Below, piece after piece: positions 56,902 to 64,000 of a DNA stretch of 64,000 nucleotides (positions within the stretch are counted from its first letter, which is position 1; each line of letters opens with the position of its first letter). The notes under the pieces were generated by a model. It was not told the DNA's origin, did not search any database, and saw only the letters and a list, made by a program, of their open reading frames with translations. The position numbers and the translations under genes are program-made. The DNA comes from Acidovorax sp. YS12 (GTDB lineage Bacteria > Pseudomonadota > Gammaproteobacteria > Burkholderiales > Burkholderiaceae_C), in NCBI GenBank assembly GCA_021496925.1, contig CP053915.1:2046001-2110000 (forward strand), read 5' to 3'.

Positions 56902-57291
56902 ATGCACCACAACACTGCAACGCACAAAACCGCCAACACCGCCCGCCACTGGGCCGAGGACACCCTGGAGAGCGCCGAAGGCGCCGTACAGACCACGCGC
57001 AAGCTGGCCAACGCCTCGCTGGACAAGGCCGAAAGCCGCATGCGCCGGCTGCGCCAGGAGATCGACCCGGGCGTCAACAACCTGGCCCAGCGTGCCCAGG
57101 AGCTGGCCACGCGCGGTATCCAGTACTGCGCCGAAACCACCGACCGCGCCCGCCGCCGCATCGGCCACGCCGCCGACGCCACGGGCCGCTACGTGGCCGA
57201 GCAGCCAGGCAAATCGCTGCTGCTGGCCGCCGTGGCCGGCGCCGCCCTGGCCACGGCCATCGGGTACGCGGCGCGCGCACGCAGACGCTGA
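56902..57291 (+). CDS. DUF883/ElaB-like membrane-anchored protein
   Basis: 129 residues. A long charged helical region (residues ~10-100, AEDTLESAEGAVQTTRKLANASLDKAESRMRRLRQEI) and a C-terminal membrane anchor (KSLLLAAVAGAALATAIGYAARARRR). The pattern matches the YqjD/ElaB (DUF883) group, which tethers ribosomes or coats the inner membrane in stationary phase. ATG 56902 follows AAAGGAG. Part of the stress-gene run. Confidence 0.85.
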   Translation: MHHNTATHKTANTARHWAEDTLESAEGAVQTTRKLANASLDKAESRMRRLRQEIDPGVNNLAQRAQELATRGIQYCAETTDRARRRIGHAADATGRYVAEQPGKSLLLAAVAGAALATAIGYAARARRR

Positions 57292-57451
57292 AGTTGGTTG
57301 ACAATTGCTTGCGTTCGCGCGGCCCATGCGCGCCGCTTGTGCCGCGCACCGCAGGCATCATGATGCGGATACTTGCCGATCGGGGGGGTGCAACCGGCTG
57401 GCAGGCCCTCCCCCACAGCACTCGCTTTACCAACCCATCGAGGAGAAACCC

Positions 57452-57769
57452 ATGAAATACCTTCGCGCCCTTGCTTTCGCCGCTCTCGCCGGCACCACCA
57501 TCGTCACCGCCACGGGCTGCGCCGTGGCGCGCGACCAGCAGACCGTGGGTGCCTACGTGGACGACGCTGCCATCACCACTGCCGTGAAAGCCAAGCTGGT
57601 GGAAGACAAGACGGTGTCCGCCGGCGCCATCAGCGTCGAGACCCTGAACGGCACCGTGCAACTGTCGGGCTTCGCCAAGACCCAGGCCGAGAAGAACCAG
57701 GCCGAGAGCATTGCCCGCAACACCAAGCACGTGCGCGACGTGCGCAACAGCATCGTCGTGCGCCCCTGA
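57452..57769 (+). CDS. BON-domain lipoprotein
   Basis: 105 residues. The signal peptide ends TIVTATGC, giving a lipidated Cys23. One BON domain follows (DDAAITTAVKAKLVEDKTVSAGAISVETLNGTVQLSGFAKTQAEKNQAESIARNTKHVRDVRNSIVV), related to OsmY/DolP. BON domains bind phospholipid and protect the outer membrane. ATG 57452 follows GAGGAG. Ends at a strong terminator. Confidence 0.92.
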   Translation: MKYLRALAFAALAGTTIVTATGCAVARDQQTVGAYVDDAAITTAVKAKLVEDKTVSAGAISVETLNGTVQLSGFAKTQAEKNQAESIARNTKHVRDVRNSIVVRP

Positions 57770-57804
57770 GCACGCCCGCCCGCTGCGGGCGGCAGGCCAC
57801 AGTA

Positions 57805-57830
57805 GGTGCCCCTTCGGGCACCTTTTTTTT
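57805..57830 (+). terminator. Rho-independent terminator after the BON gene
   Basis: GGTGCCC/GGGCACC stem with a 4-base CTTC loop and eight T residues. Also positioned only 8 bases from the stop of the convergent LuxR gene. Confidence 0.93.
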
Positions 57831-57838
57831 GCCCCCAC

Positions 57839-59053
57839 TCACTGTGGCACGGCCCCTTGGGCCCTCGCCTGTGCGGGCGTCAACAACATGAGCCGCGCCA
57901 CCAGGGCCACCAAGTCCTGCTGGCGCTGCGTTCCCGTCTTGGCGAGCAGCGCGCGCATCTGGGTACGCACGGTCGAGATGCGCGAGCCGCGCGCATCGGC
58001 GAAGTCCTGCGGCGTCTGCCCGCGCATCAGCGCCAGCAACAGCGCGGACTCCGACGGACTCAGGCGATAGGCCTGGCGCGCCAGGGCCACGGCAGCCCCG
58101 CTGTCCATGCTCCGCTCCATGACCACCCAGGCCACTCCGGGCGCGTGGTGCGGCAGTCCCAGGACCGCCATATCACCCACTGGCAAGGCCACCAGTAGCA
58201 CCCCACCCCGCAGTTCCACGCAACCCGACCGCCCCGCCAGCGACTGCCGAAACAGCATCTGCAACGCCAGCGGCACATGGGCCTGGAGCACTCCTCCCCG
58301 CAGCAAGGCGCGCAGCGGGCCGCGCTCGGGCAGTTCGCACAATGCGCGCACCCGGGCATTGGCATGCAGCGGGCGGCCCGCCGTGTCGAAGAACAGCAGC
58401 CCCATCGGCCACTGTTCCATCAAGGACTCCAGGCGGCACGTGCGCACGCGCAAAGCCACCGCCTCGCGATGCACGAAGGCCGCGCGCTGCACCGTGCCGA
58501 ATTCGGCCTGGAAGCGCTGAACTTCCCCCGGCGCGAACCCCTCGTCATCGCCCTGGCGGTAGATGGACATGAACAGGTTGCCCACTGGGTGCGGTACGCC
58601 CGCCGTGCCACCGAACATGCGCGTGCCGATGCCATATTCGCGCAGGAAGTCGCTGTAGATCTCCGTGCGGCGAAAGCCGCGCGTGGCCCGCGCAGGCGCG
58701 TCGGTGGCCACCCAGGTGCCCTGCACGCCCACGGCGGCGATGCGGGCCACTGCGTCGTCCCACAGCGGGTCCTGCAGGCGGTAGTGGGTGGCATAGCGCT
58801 GCGCCGCCTCGGGCGTGACGCCCATGGCCAGCAACGCGGGGACGCCTTCGCTGGCGGGAGTCTGCAGCCACCAGTCCACCTCGGGGTGGGCGGCGAATTC
58901 TGCCCCCCACCGGGCCAACTGGTCGAGCCCGCTGGCCAGGAACGCCCCGCCCAACAGGTCGGCGCGAAAGCTTGCGGCGTAGCGGGCCAGGGCATCGCCA
59001 AAGCGAGCCTCGTCGGCCATAGCGCCCAACAGGTCGCCAAGGGCAGGGTGCAC
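57839..59053 (-). CDS. LuxR-type HTH regulator, paralogue A
   Basis: 404 residues. An N-terminal ~200-residue sensor-like region without a receiver domain, a PAS-like middle (MGLLFFDTAGRPLHANARVRALCELPERGP) and a C-terminal LuxR HTH (YRLSPSESALLLALMRGQTPQDFADARGSRISTVRTQMRALLAKTG). It shares architecture with the regulator at 61187 and has the same promoter module. ATG at 59051-59053. Divergent from the LRR IPTL-CTERM gene, which it may control. Confidence 0.88.
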   Translation of the reverse strand: MHPALGDLLGAMADEARFGDALARYAASFRADLLGGAFLASGLDQLARWGAEFAAHPEVDWWLQTPASEGVPALLAMGVTPEAAQRYATHYRLQDPLWDDAVARIAAVGVQGTWVATDAPARATRGFRRTEIYSDFLREYGIGTRMFGGTAGVPHPVGNLFMSIYRQGDDEGFAPGEVQRFQAEFGTVQRAAFVHREAVALRVRTCRLESLMEQWPMGLLFFDTAGRPLHANARVRALCELPERGPLRALLRGGVLQAHVPLALQMLFRQSLAGRSGCVELRGGVLLVALPVGDMAVLGLPHHAPGVAWVVMERSMDSGAAVALARQAYRLSPSESALLLALMRGQTPQDFADARGSRISTVRTQMRALLAKTGTQRQQDLVALVARLMLLTPAQARAQGAVPQ

Positions 59054-59084
59054 GGGGCGTCCTTTCGTTGCCAGCCCAAAAGCG

Positions 59085-59134
59085 GCGGATGGTAGGGCGC
59101 GGCGCGGCGGGCGTCATCGTTCAGGTGAATGACG
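59085..59134 (-). promoter_or_regulatory. Promoter/operator module A (shared with 61101-61150)
   Basis: On the minus strand: an imperfect dyad CGTCATTCACCTGAACGATG, a 20-base spacer, then CTACCATCCG, about 31 bases before the LuxR-A start. The element at 61101-61150 has the same blocks with the identical 20-base spacing. A further half-copy TCGTTCAGGTG occurs at 59164-59174, towards the LRR gene. Confidence 0.7.
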
Positions 59135-59276
59135 TTGCGCCCAGGCGTCAGCAGGCGGCAATCTTCGTTCAGGTGGAGGATGGGCGCAAAGGCCAGGGGT
59201 TTCTACAGTGCCGCCACGCAGCGCTGCCCACCGGTAGCTCGCGGTGTCTCCCACCCTTTTCCTCCTGCGCATACCC

Positions 59277-60224
59277 ATGAAACGCTTCCACTCCCTCGTC
59301 ATCGCAGCGGCCCTCGGGGCTGCTGGTGCGGCCCAGGCCGCCATTCCGGCCGCCCAGCGGCAGTACCTGATCGACCTGTACAACCACACCAACGGCCCCG
59401 CGTGGACTTTCCGCACCAACTGGCTGGGGCCAGTGGGCAGCGAGTGCACGTGGATCGGGGTGACCTGCAACGACCCGAGCAACGCCGATCCGGCCAACTT
59501 CATCCGGTACCTTTCGCTGGCGAGCAACAACCTGACCGACCCCGTGGGCGCAGCGCTGCCCGACTGGTCCGCGCTGACGGGCATCCGGGGCATCAACCTG
59601 AGCAGCAACAACCTGGCGGGAACGGTGCCGCCGATTGCGCCCCTGGCGCAGTTGCGCACTTTCACGATCGACCACAACGACCTGCAAGGCGTGCCGCCCG
59701 ACCCCTCCGGGCTGGTCCACCTGACGACCTATGCCATCGCGTCCAACCAGTTCACCGGGCCGCTGCCGGTGCTCGCGAACCTGCCCGCGCTAGAGATGTT
59801 CCACGCCAACCACAACCAGCTGACAGGCGGCATCGCATCGCTGGCAGGCACACCGGCGCTGCGCCAATGGCTGGTCAACGACAACCAGCTCTCCGGCCCC
59901 ATTCCGCCACTGCCCGGCACGCTGGAGATCATCCAGGCGCAGAACAACCAGTTCTCCGGCCCCATACCTGCCGCGCCCGGGGCGCTGGTGGCAGGCAGTT
60001 CCATGCTGTGCCCAAACCACATCACGCCCTCCATCAACGCGGCCTGGGACAAAGCCTCCACCGTCACTCCCTGGTACACAGGCTGTGGCCCCCTGCCTCC
60101 CGGCCCAGGCCCCGGCGCGGGCAATCCGGCCCCCATCCCGACGCTGGGCGAATGGGCACTTATCTTGTTGTCCACCGCTGCCGCCGCACTGGGCTTCGCA
60201 GCGCTGCGCCGCAGGAAAATCTAA
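59277..60224 (+). CDS. Leucine-rich-repeat protein with IPTL-CTERM sorting signal
   Basis: 315 residues. Signal peptide MKRFHSLVIAAALGAAGAAQA. An LRRNT-like cap (WTFRTNWLGPVGSECTWIGVTC, as in plant-type LRR proteins) leads into about seven irregular LRR units (LSLASNNLTDPVGAALPDW, INLSSNNLAGTVPP, ...NHNQLTGG, ...NDNQLSGPIPP, ...QNNQFSGPIPA). A Pro/Gly linker precedes PIPTLGEWALILLSTAAAAL-...-LRRRK, the IPTL-CTERM exosortase-type anchor. ATG 59277 starts the signal peptide. Predicted surface or secreted protein; role unknown. Confidence 0.9.
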   Translation: MKRFHSLVIAAALGAAGAAQAAIPAAQRQYLIDLYNHTNGPAWTFRTNWLGPVGSECTWIGVTCNDPSNADPANFIRYLSLASNNLTDPVGAALPDWSALTGIRGINLSSNNLAGTVPPIAPLAQLRTFTIDHNDLQGVPPDPSGLVHLTTYAIASNQFTGPLPVLANLPALEMFHANHNQLTGGIASLAGTPALRQWLVNDNQLSGPIPPLPGTLEIIQAQNNQFSGPIPAAPGALVAGSSMLCPNHITPSINAAWDKASTVTPWYTGCGPLPPGPGPGAGNPAPIPTLGEWALILLSTAAAALGFAALRRRKI

Positions 60225-60229
60225 GTCTT

Positions 60230-60282
60230 TTTGGCCCCTGGCGCTTACCCAGTAAGCGCCAAATGCTATCAAATCAGAAGCG
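60230..60282 (+). repeat. Dispersed hairpin repeat, forward copy
   Basis: GGCCCCTG then GCGCTT-ACCCAGT-AAGCGC and CAAATGCTATCAAATCAGAAG. It lies between the LRR gene and the DUF3667 gene. Confidence 0.85.
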
Positions 60283-60294
60283 AATCCATCCAAC

Positions 60295-61080
60295 GTGCCC
60301 CAGCCCGGCCACCTCTCCAACGCCCTGTTCGACACCACCCAGTGCCTGAACTGCGCCGCCCCGCTCACCGGCCCCTTCTGCGCGCAGTGCGGGCAGAAGA
60401 AGGCGGGCCGCATGGGCGGCAGCACGGTGCGCAAGGAGGCGTGGGCGCGGTTCCGCTGGTTCGAGTGGGCGGCCATCCGCAACGCGCTGCGCGTGCTGCC
60501 GCAGCCGGGCACGGTGGCGCGCGAGTACGTGCGCGGGCAGCGCAAAGACCATCCGCACCCGCTTACGCTGCTGTTCTTGTGCATCGGCTTTTTGCTGATC
60601 GTGCTGGCGCGCACGGACTATCTGCAGCCCGAGTTCCCCAGCGAGGCGGCGGCGCGCATGTATGCGCTGGTCAAGGGCTATTCCAAGTGGTCGTTCTCGC
60701 TGGGCGTGGCGGCAGCGTTCGCCAGCGCGTGGGCCGTGTTCCGCCGGCGGCTGGGCTACAACGCGGCGGAGGTATTGGCGCTGGCGCTGTACTGCCAGGC
60801 GGTGTTCATCGCGCTGCAGATGGCCAACCAGCTGCCGCTGGTGCTGGCGCATTCGCCCGAACTGCTCAAGTGGCACAAGCAATGGTCGCCCTGGTACATG
60901 ACGGCGCTGCAGGCGCTGGTGTTCATGCTGGCCTTGAAGCAGTTCTACCTGCTGGACGTGCGGCGCGACGGGTGGAAGCTGCTGGCGGCGGGCGCGCTGT
61001 TCGCCGTGCTCAAGTGGCAGGCCACCGCCCTGTATGCGCGCGGCGTGGTGGAGTTCGTGCTGTGGCAGATGGGCCTGTGA
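60295..61080 (+). CDS. DUF3667-type zinc-ribbon membrane protein
   Basis: 261 residues starting at GTG 60295. The N-terminal zinc ribbon C-x2-C...C-x2-C-G-Q-K (CLNCAAPLTGPFCAQCGQKK) is followed by about four membrane helices (LTLLFLCIGFLLIVLA, FSLGVAAAFASAWAVF, VLALALYCQAVFIALQ, ALQALVFMLALKQF). PGTVAREYVRGQRKDHPHPLTLLFL is the DUF3667 core. Function unknown. The dispersed repeat lies just upstream, leaving no clear ribosome-binding site. Confidence 0.85.
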   Translation: MPQPGHLSNALFDTTQCLNCAAPLTGPFCAQCGQKKAGRMGGSTVRKEAWARFRWFEWAAIRNALRVLPQPGTVAREYVRGQRKDHPHPLTLLFLCIGFLLIVLARTDYLQPEFPSEAAARMYALVKGYSKWSFSLGVAAAFASAWAVFRRRLGYNAAEVLALALYCQAVFIALQMANQLPLVLAHSPELLKWHKQWSPWYMTALQALVFMLALKQFYLLDVRRDGWKLLAAGALFAVLKWQATALYARGVVEFVLWQMGL

Positions 61081-61100
61081 TGTGTGCAAAAAGCCCAACA

Positions 61101-61150
61101 CATCATTCACCTGAATGATGTTGCGGCGAGCGCGCGCCTCCTACCATCCG
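61101..61150 (+). promoter_or_regulatory. Promoter/operator module B
   Basis: Near-perfect dyad CATCATTCACCTGAATGATG at 61101-61120, 20 bases of spacer, then CTACCATCCG at 61141-61150, 36 bases before the LuxR-B start. Matches module A at 59085-59134 in sequence, orientation to its gene and spacing. Confidence 0.75.
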
Positions 61151-61186
61151 GCGCAACCAAGAACACACAACGCAAGCAAGCACCGC

Positions 61187-62320
61187 ATGGACCACCTGGG
61201 AATCCCCCGCCTGGACACCCTGATCGCCGAGAGCCTGGAAGCCCTGGGCGACCCCGGCATGGCGCCGCGCCTGCTGCGCCGCCTGGGCGAAGCGCTGGGG
61301 AGTCACAAGCTGGTGCTGTTCTGCCCCCTGCCCGGCGACGGCGACCCGCTGGCCGCGCACCAGTGGGGCATGCCCGACGACTTCCTGGAGCGCTACGCCC
61401 GCCTCATCCAGGGCAACGACGCCTGGAGCGAAGCGCTGGAGCGCCAGCACGGCGAGGCCCTGGCGCGCGGCGGCTCGCTGAGCCAGCAGCTCATCGCCAC
61501 GGGCGCGCTGAAGAAGACCGGCTTCTACGCCGACTACCTGCGCCCGCTGGGCATCGACGCCATGGTCAACAGCATCGTCGAAAGCTCGCCCGACGGCGGC
61601 CTGCACGTGCTGGCCATGTACAACGACCTGGGCCAACCGGAATTCACGCCCGCCCAGTTCGCGCAGCTGCGCGCCGTGACGCCCTGGGTGCGCAGCCTCA
61701 TGCGCGCCCAGCGCCGCCTGCGCCAGGCCGAGCGGCACAGCCAGGCGCTGGAGCGCACGCTGGACCAGCTGCCCCTGGGCCTGATGCACGTGAGCCCGCA
61801 GGGCACCGTGCGCTACCTGAACGGCCATGCGCGCGACTGGCTGGGCGTGGAGGACGAATGCCGCATCCTGCTGCGCCACGCCACGGGCTGGCACGCGCGC
61901 CAGCCGCTGCAACTGGGCCAAGTCCACCCCGCGCTGCCGCCCCTGCTCACGGCGGCCTGGAGCGCCCGCACGCCCGTCTCGGCCCGGCTGCACACGCCGC
62001 GCCACCAGGCCATGGTGGCGCTGGCGGCGCCGCTGCGCGGCCAGGAACTCGCCCAGTTCGTGCTGGTGCCCGAGACGCTGCAAGAAGCCCGGGCCGCCAT
62101 GCGCGTGTGCAGCGCGCTCTACGGCCTGACGCCCGCCGAGGCGGCCCTGCTGCCCCTGCTGCTGCAGGGCATGACGCCGCGCGAGATGGCCACCAACCAG
62201 GGCGTGAAGATGCCCACGGTGCGCACCCAGCTCGCCAGCCTGTACGCCAAGACGGGCACGCGCGGGCAGGCCGAACTGGCGCAGCGCGTGCTGCGCGTGG
62301 CGGCCTTGGTCCACCCCTGA
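61187..62320 (+). CDS. LuxR-type HTH regulator, paralogue B
   Basis: 377 residues. N-terminal sensor-like region (~1-190), PAS-like centre (LDQLPLGLMHVSPQGTVRYLNGHARDWLG), C-terminal LuxR HTH (YGLTPAEAALLPLLLQGMTPREMATNQGVKMPTVRTQLASLYAKTGTRGQAEL). It is a clear paralogue of the gene at 57839 by layout and by the TVRTQ-xx-LxAKTGT recognition region. ATG 61187 begins MDHLGIPRL. Likely controls the downstream metalloprotease gene and itself. Confidence 0.88.
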   Translation: MDHLGIPRLDTLIAESLEALGDPGMAPRLLRRLGEALGSHKLVLFCPLPGDGDPLAAHQWGMPDDFLERYARLIQGNDAWSEALERQHGEALARGGSLSQQLIATGALKKTGFYADYLRPLGIDAMVNSIVESSPDGGLHVLAMYNDLGQPEFTPAQFAQLRAVTPWVRSLMRAQRRLRQAERHSQALERTLDQLPLGLMHVSPQGTVRYLNGHARDWLGVEDECRILLRHATGWHARQPLQLGQVHPALPPLLTAAWSARTPVSARLHTPRHQAMVALAAPLRGQELAQFVLVPETLQEARAAMRVCSALYGLTPAEAALLPLLLQGMTPREMATNQGVKMPTVRTQLASLYAKTGTRGQAELAQRVLRVAALVHP

Positions 62321-62355
62321 ATTTCCAAATCCCCCAACCCGAGGAGCCTGCTTTG

Positions 62356-63978
62356 ATGATGATCAAGCACCACAACGTTCGTCCCGTCGCCTTCGCCTGC
62401 GCCGCCCTGATCGGCCTGGCCGGCGCGGGCATTGCCATGGCGCAGAAAACGGCGCAAACGCCCAAGCCCACCAAGGCCCAACTGGTGGCCGAACTGGCCG
62501 CCACGCTGCAGGCCTGCTCGTACGACGGCAGCCCCGTGGCCTTCTCGCCGCCCGATCTATCGAAGGGCGGCAGCAGCGGCAAGCAGGTGGTGGCCGAGAT
62601 CATGAAATACACCGGCCTGCCCGCCAACTTCGTCGTCGTGGAAGGCCAGGTGCCCAACGCCGCCGCCGTCATCATGGCCGGGCCGGACAAGGTGCCGCGC
62701 CGCGTGATCGCCTACAACCCGGCGTTCATGGGCGACGTGATCCGCGCCACCAAGGCCAACAACTGGGCGCCCGTGAGCATCATGGCGCACGAGATCGGGC
62801 ACCACCTCTCGGGCCACACCATCGTGCCCGGCGGCAGCCAGCCGCCCATCGAGCTGGAGTCGGACAAGTTCAGCGGCTTCGTGCTCTACAAGATGGGCGC
62901 GCCGCTGGCCGACGCGCAGCGCGCCATCGCCACGCTGATCCCCGAAGCCGACGGCGAGACCCACCCAGGCCGCAAGAAGCGCCTGGCGGCCATCGCCAAC
63001 GGCTGGACGGAGGCGTGCGAACTGCAGGGCGGCGGCGCGGCCTGCCAGGGCGGCGGCAAGCCCGTGGCGGCAGCGCCCGCGCCAGTTGCCGCGCCCGCAG
63101 CGGCCCCGGCCCCTGCCGCCGTGGCCCAAGTCCTGCCCAAGGCCGAGGCCAGTGCCCTGCCATCCAAGGGCGGCGCGTTCATCTATGACGAGTTCGGCAT
63201 CCTCGACCCCGCCATCCGCGCACAATTTGAAAAGCAGATGCGCGACCATGCCGAGAAGACCGGCGTGGAGATCGTCACCCTGCTCGTCAAGGACCTGGAC
63301 GGCAAGACCGCCGAGGAATACGCCTACGACATGCTGCGCCAGCTGCGCGTGGGCAAGCTGGACGTGGGCAACGGCGCCGTGCTGGTGGCCGCGCCCGAGC
63401 AGGGCCAGGCAGCGGCCGTGCTGGGCGCGGGCGTGGCGCTGGAGATGGCCGGCCACGACAAGGCCAAGCAGCTGGCCGACTGGATCAAGATGGCCTGGCC
63501 GCAGTGCAAGCGCAAGAACGCCTGCGGCGGCTGGACCGAGAACCTGATGCTGGCCGCCGACCACCTGCGCCGCGACACCAGCCATGCCGACTGGACGATT
63601 GCCTACACCTCGCTGGGCGAGCTGCAAAAGGCCGACGCCGCCGAAAGCGGCAAGTCCGTGAAGCCGCAGGACAGCAAGACCTGGCGCCGCATCACCCGCC
63701 TGTCGGGCACGGTGGAAAGCCTGAGCCCGCCCACCGGCGTCAAGAGCGCCTGGGTGAACGAGGCCAAGGTCAAGAACGGCAAGAAGGCCGTGTTGCTGAG
63801 GAGCAGCGAGGGCCTGACGACCATGCTCTACGTGGACCCGCGCACCGAGGCGCTGATGCCCGGCGGCAAGCTGCAGCAGGGCAAGACCTACACCGTCATC
63901 GCGCGCTCGGACTTCCTGTCGTGGAACCCCAAGGACACGCAGTCGCTGGACCTGCTGAGCTATACGGTGGCGGAATGA
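62356..63978 (+). CDS. M48-like metallopeptidase fused to a TPM (YgcG-type) domain
   Basis: 540 residues. Export signal to about residue 29 (VAFACAALIGLAGAGIAMA-Q). Zinc motif H145-E-I-G-H149-H, with a downstream Glu in ELESDKFSGFVL, marks an M48-like metallopeptidase domain. After an Ala/Pro linker (~240-265) comes a TPM domain (GGAFIYDEFGILDPAIRAQFEKQMRDHAEKTGVEIVTLLVKDLDGKTAEEYAYDMLRQLRVG...NGAVLVAAP). The last ~90 residues form a beta-rich extra domain. ATG 62356 follows GAGGAG. The fusion suggests an envelope quality-control or lipoprotein-linked enzyme. Confidence 0.85.
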   Translation: MMIKHHNVRPVAFACAALIGLAGAGIAMAQKTAQTPKPTKAQLVAELAATLQACSYDGSPVAFSPPDLSKGGSSGKQVVAEIMKYTGLPANFVVVEGQVPNAAAVIMAGPDKVPRRVIAYNPAFMGDVIRATKANNWAPVSIMAHEIGHHLSGHTIVPGGSQPPIELESDKFSGFVLYKMGAPLADAQRAIATLIPEADGETHPGRKKRLAAIANGWTEACELQGGGAACQGGGKPVAAAPAPVAAPAAAPAPAAVAQVLPKAEASALPSKGGAFIYDEFGILDPAIRAQFEKQMRDHAEKTGVEIVTLLVKDLDGKTAEEYAYDMLRQLRVGKLDVGNGAVLVAAPEQGQAAAVLGAGVALEMAGHDKAKQLADWIKMAWPQCKRKNACGGWTENLMLAADHLRRDTSHADWTIAYTSLGELQKADAAESGKSVKPQDSKTWRRITRLSGTVESLSPPTGVKSAWVNEAKVKNGKKAVLLRSSEGLTTMLYVDPRTEALMPGGKLQQGKTYTVIARSDFLSWNPKDTQSLDLLSYTVAE

Positions 63979-64000
63979 ACGCACGCCACCTCTTGCTGGC
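63975..64000 (+). CDS. Partial gene, start of an exported or membrane protein
   Basis: ATG 63975 overlaps the previous TGA by 4 bases and opens MNARHLLLA, which looks like the beginning of a signal peptide or membrane helix. Cut by the window edge; no identity can be given. Coupled to the metallopeptidase gene. Confidence 0.55.

Noticed and set aside
61084..62355. N-terminal extension of the metallopeptidase through the LuxR-B gene
   Set aside because: The extension is a shadow of LuxR-B; the ATG at 62356 has a GAGGAG site and opens a signal peptide.
1..64000. CRISPR arrays, tRNA or rRNA genes, prophage structural genes, integrase beside the island
   Set aside because: No regularly spaced repeats, cloverleaf-like or rRNA sequence, phage morphogenesis genes or integrase were recognised by eye; a tRNA scan would be the decisive check.

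Overview
The window is high-GC, gene-dense chromosomal DNA. Its gene content and layout fit a betaproteobacterium of the order Burkholderiales, most likely family Comamonadaceae: a Burkholderiales-type porin, DUF3460 next to scpA, a TorF-type porin, an IPTL-CTERM protein, and many copies of a short intergenic hairpin repeat of the kind I associate with Acidovorax-like genomes. The genus cannot be fixed by eye. Both window edges cut genes: an MFS transporter on the left and a signal-peptide-bearing protein on the right.

Layout. 1-3.1 kb: MFS exporter and siderophore-interacting flavoprotein, then a LysR regulator divergent from a tautomerase. 3.1-9.6 kb: AraC regulator divergent from a four-gene catabolic operon (FAD dehydrogenase of the ketosteroid-dehydrogenase type, BASS transporter, FMN alpha-hydroxyacid oxidase, ThDP enzyme). 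9.6-11.06 kb: an IS110-family (IS1111-like) insertion sequence with a structured non-coding 3' end. 11.06-14.4 kb: BamE-like lipoprotein, DUF3460, scpA, nadB. 14.4-20.4 kb: porin and a tightly overlapped panD-bioA-bioD-bioF-tautomerase-tapT operon. 20.4-28.5 kb: DUF4124 protein, histidine kinase with a TPR response regulator, a PabB-PabC fusion, a LivK-like binding protein and a SWIM-zinc protein.

28.5-32.8 kb is a compositionally distinct accessory island. An XRE regulator is divergent from a five-gene operon: a peptidoglycan-binding/CHAP-like hydrolase, two AT-rich exported proteins of unknown function, a GH75 chitosanase-like enzyme and a truncated Phd/YefM antitoxin remnant. It looks like a cell-wall-hydrolase effector/immunity locus and is the best candidate for an undescribed system.

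32.9-39.9 kb: nadA-nadC, an ABC ATPase with a membrane partner, and panB-panC. With nadB, panD, the bio genes and pabBC, this gives NAD, pantothenate, biotin and folate-precursor synthesis within one window. 39.94-40.69 kb is a ~750-bp near-symmetrical palindrome between convergent genes. 40.7-47.5 kb: a six-gene operon running leftwards (cytochrome c5-like lipoprotein, Tat-exported sugar-lactone oxidase-like flavoprotein, exported PLP protein, DUF2147, TorF porin, coniferyl-aldehyde-type dehydrogenase) divergent from a TetR regulator. 47.7-54 kb: housekeeping genes (cupin lipoprotein, gpsA, secB, grxC, rhodanese, gpmA, ctpA, moeB-like). 54-57.8 kb: a signalling set (receiver-only regulator, NarL-type regulator, CHASE3 kinase) followed by small envelope-stress proteins (DUF1328, DUF883, BON). 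57.8-64 kb: two paralogous LuxR-type regulators that share an almost identical promoter/operator module, an LRR IPTL-CTERM surface protein, a DUF3667 membrane protein and an M48-like metallopeptidase/TPM fusion.

Start sites were re-chosen by hand where the longest frame began with a rare codon or ran through a neighbouring gene. No rRNA, tRNA or CRISPR array was recognised.
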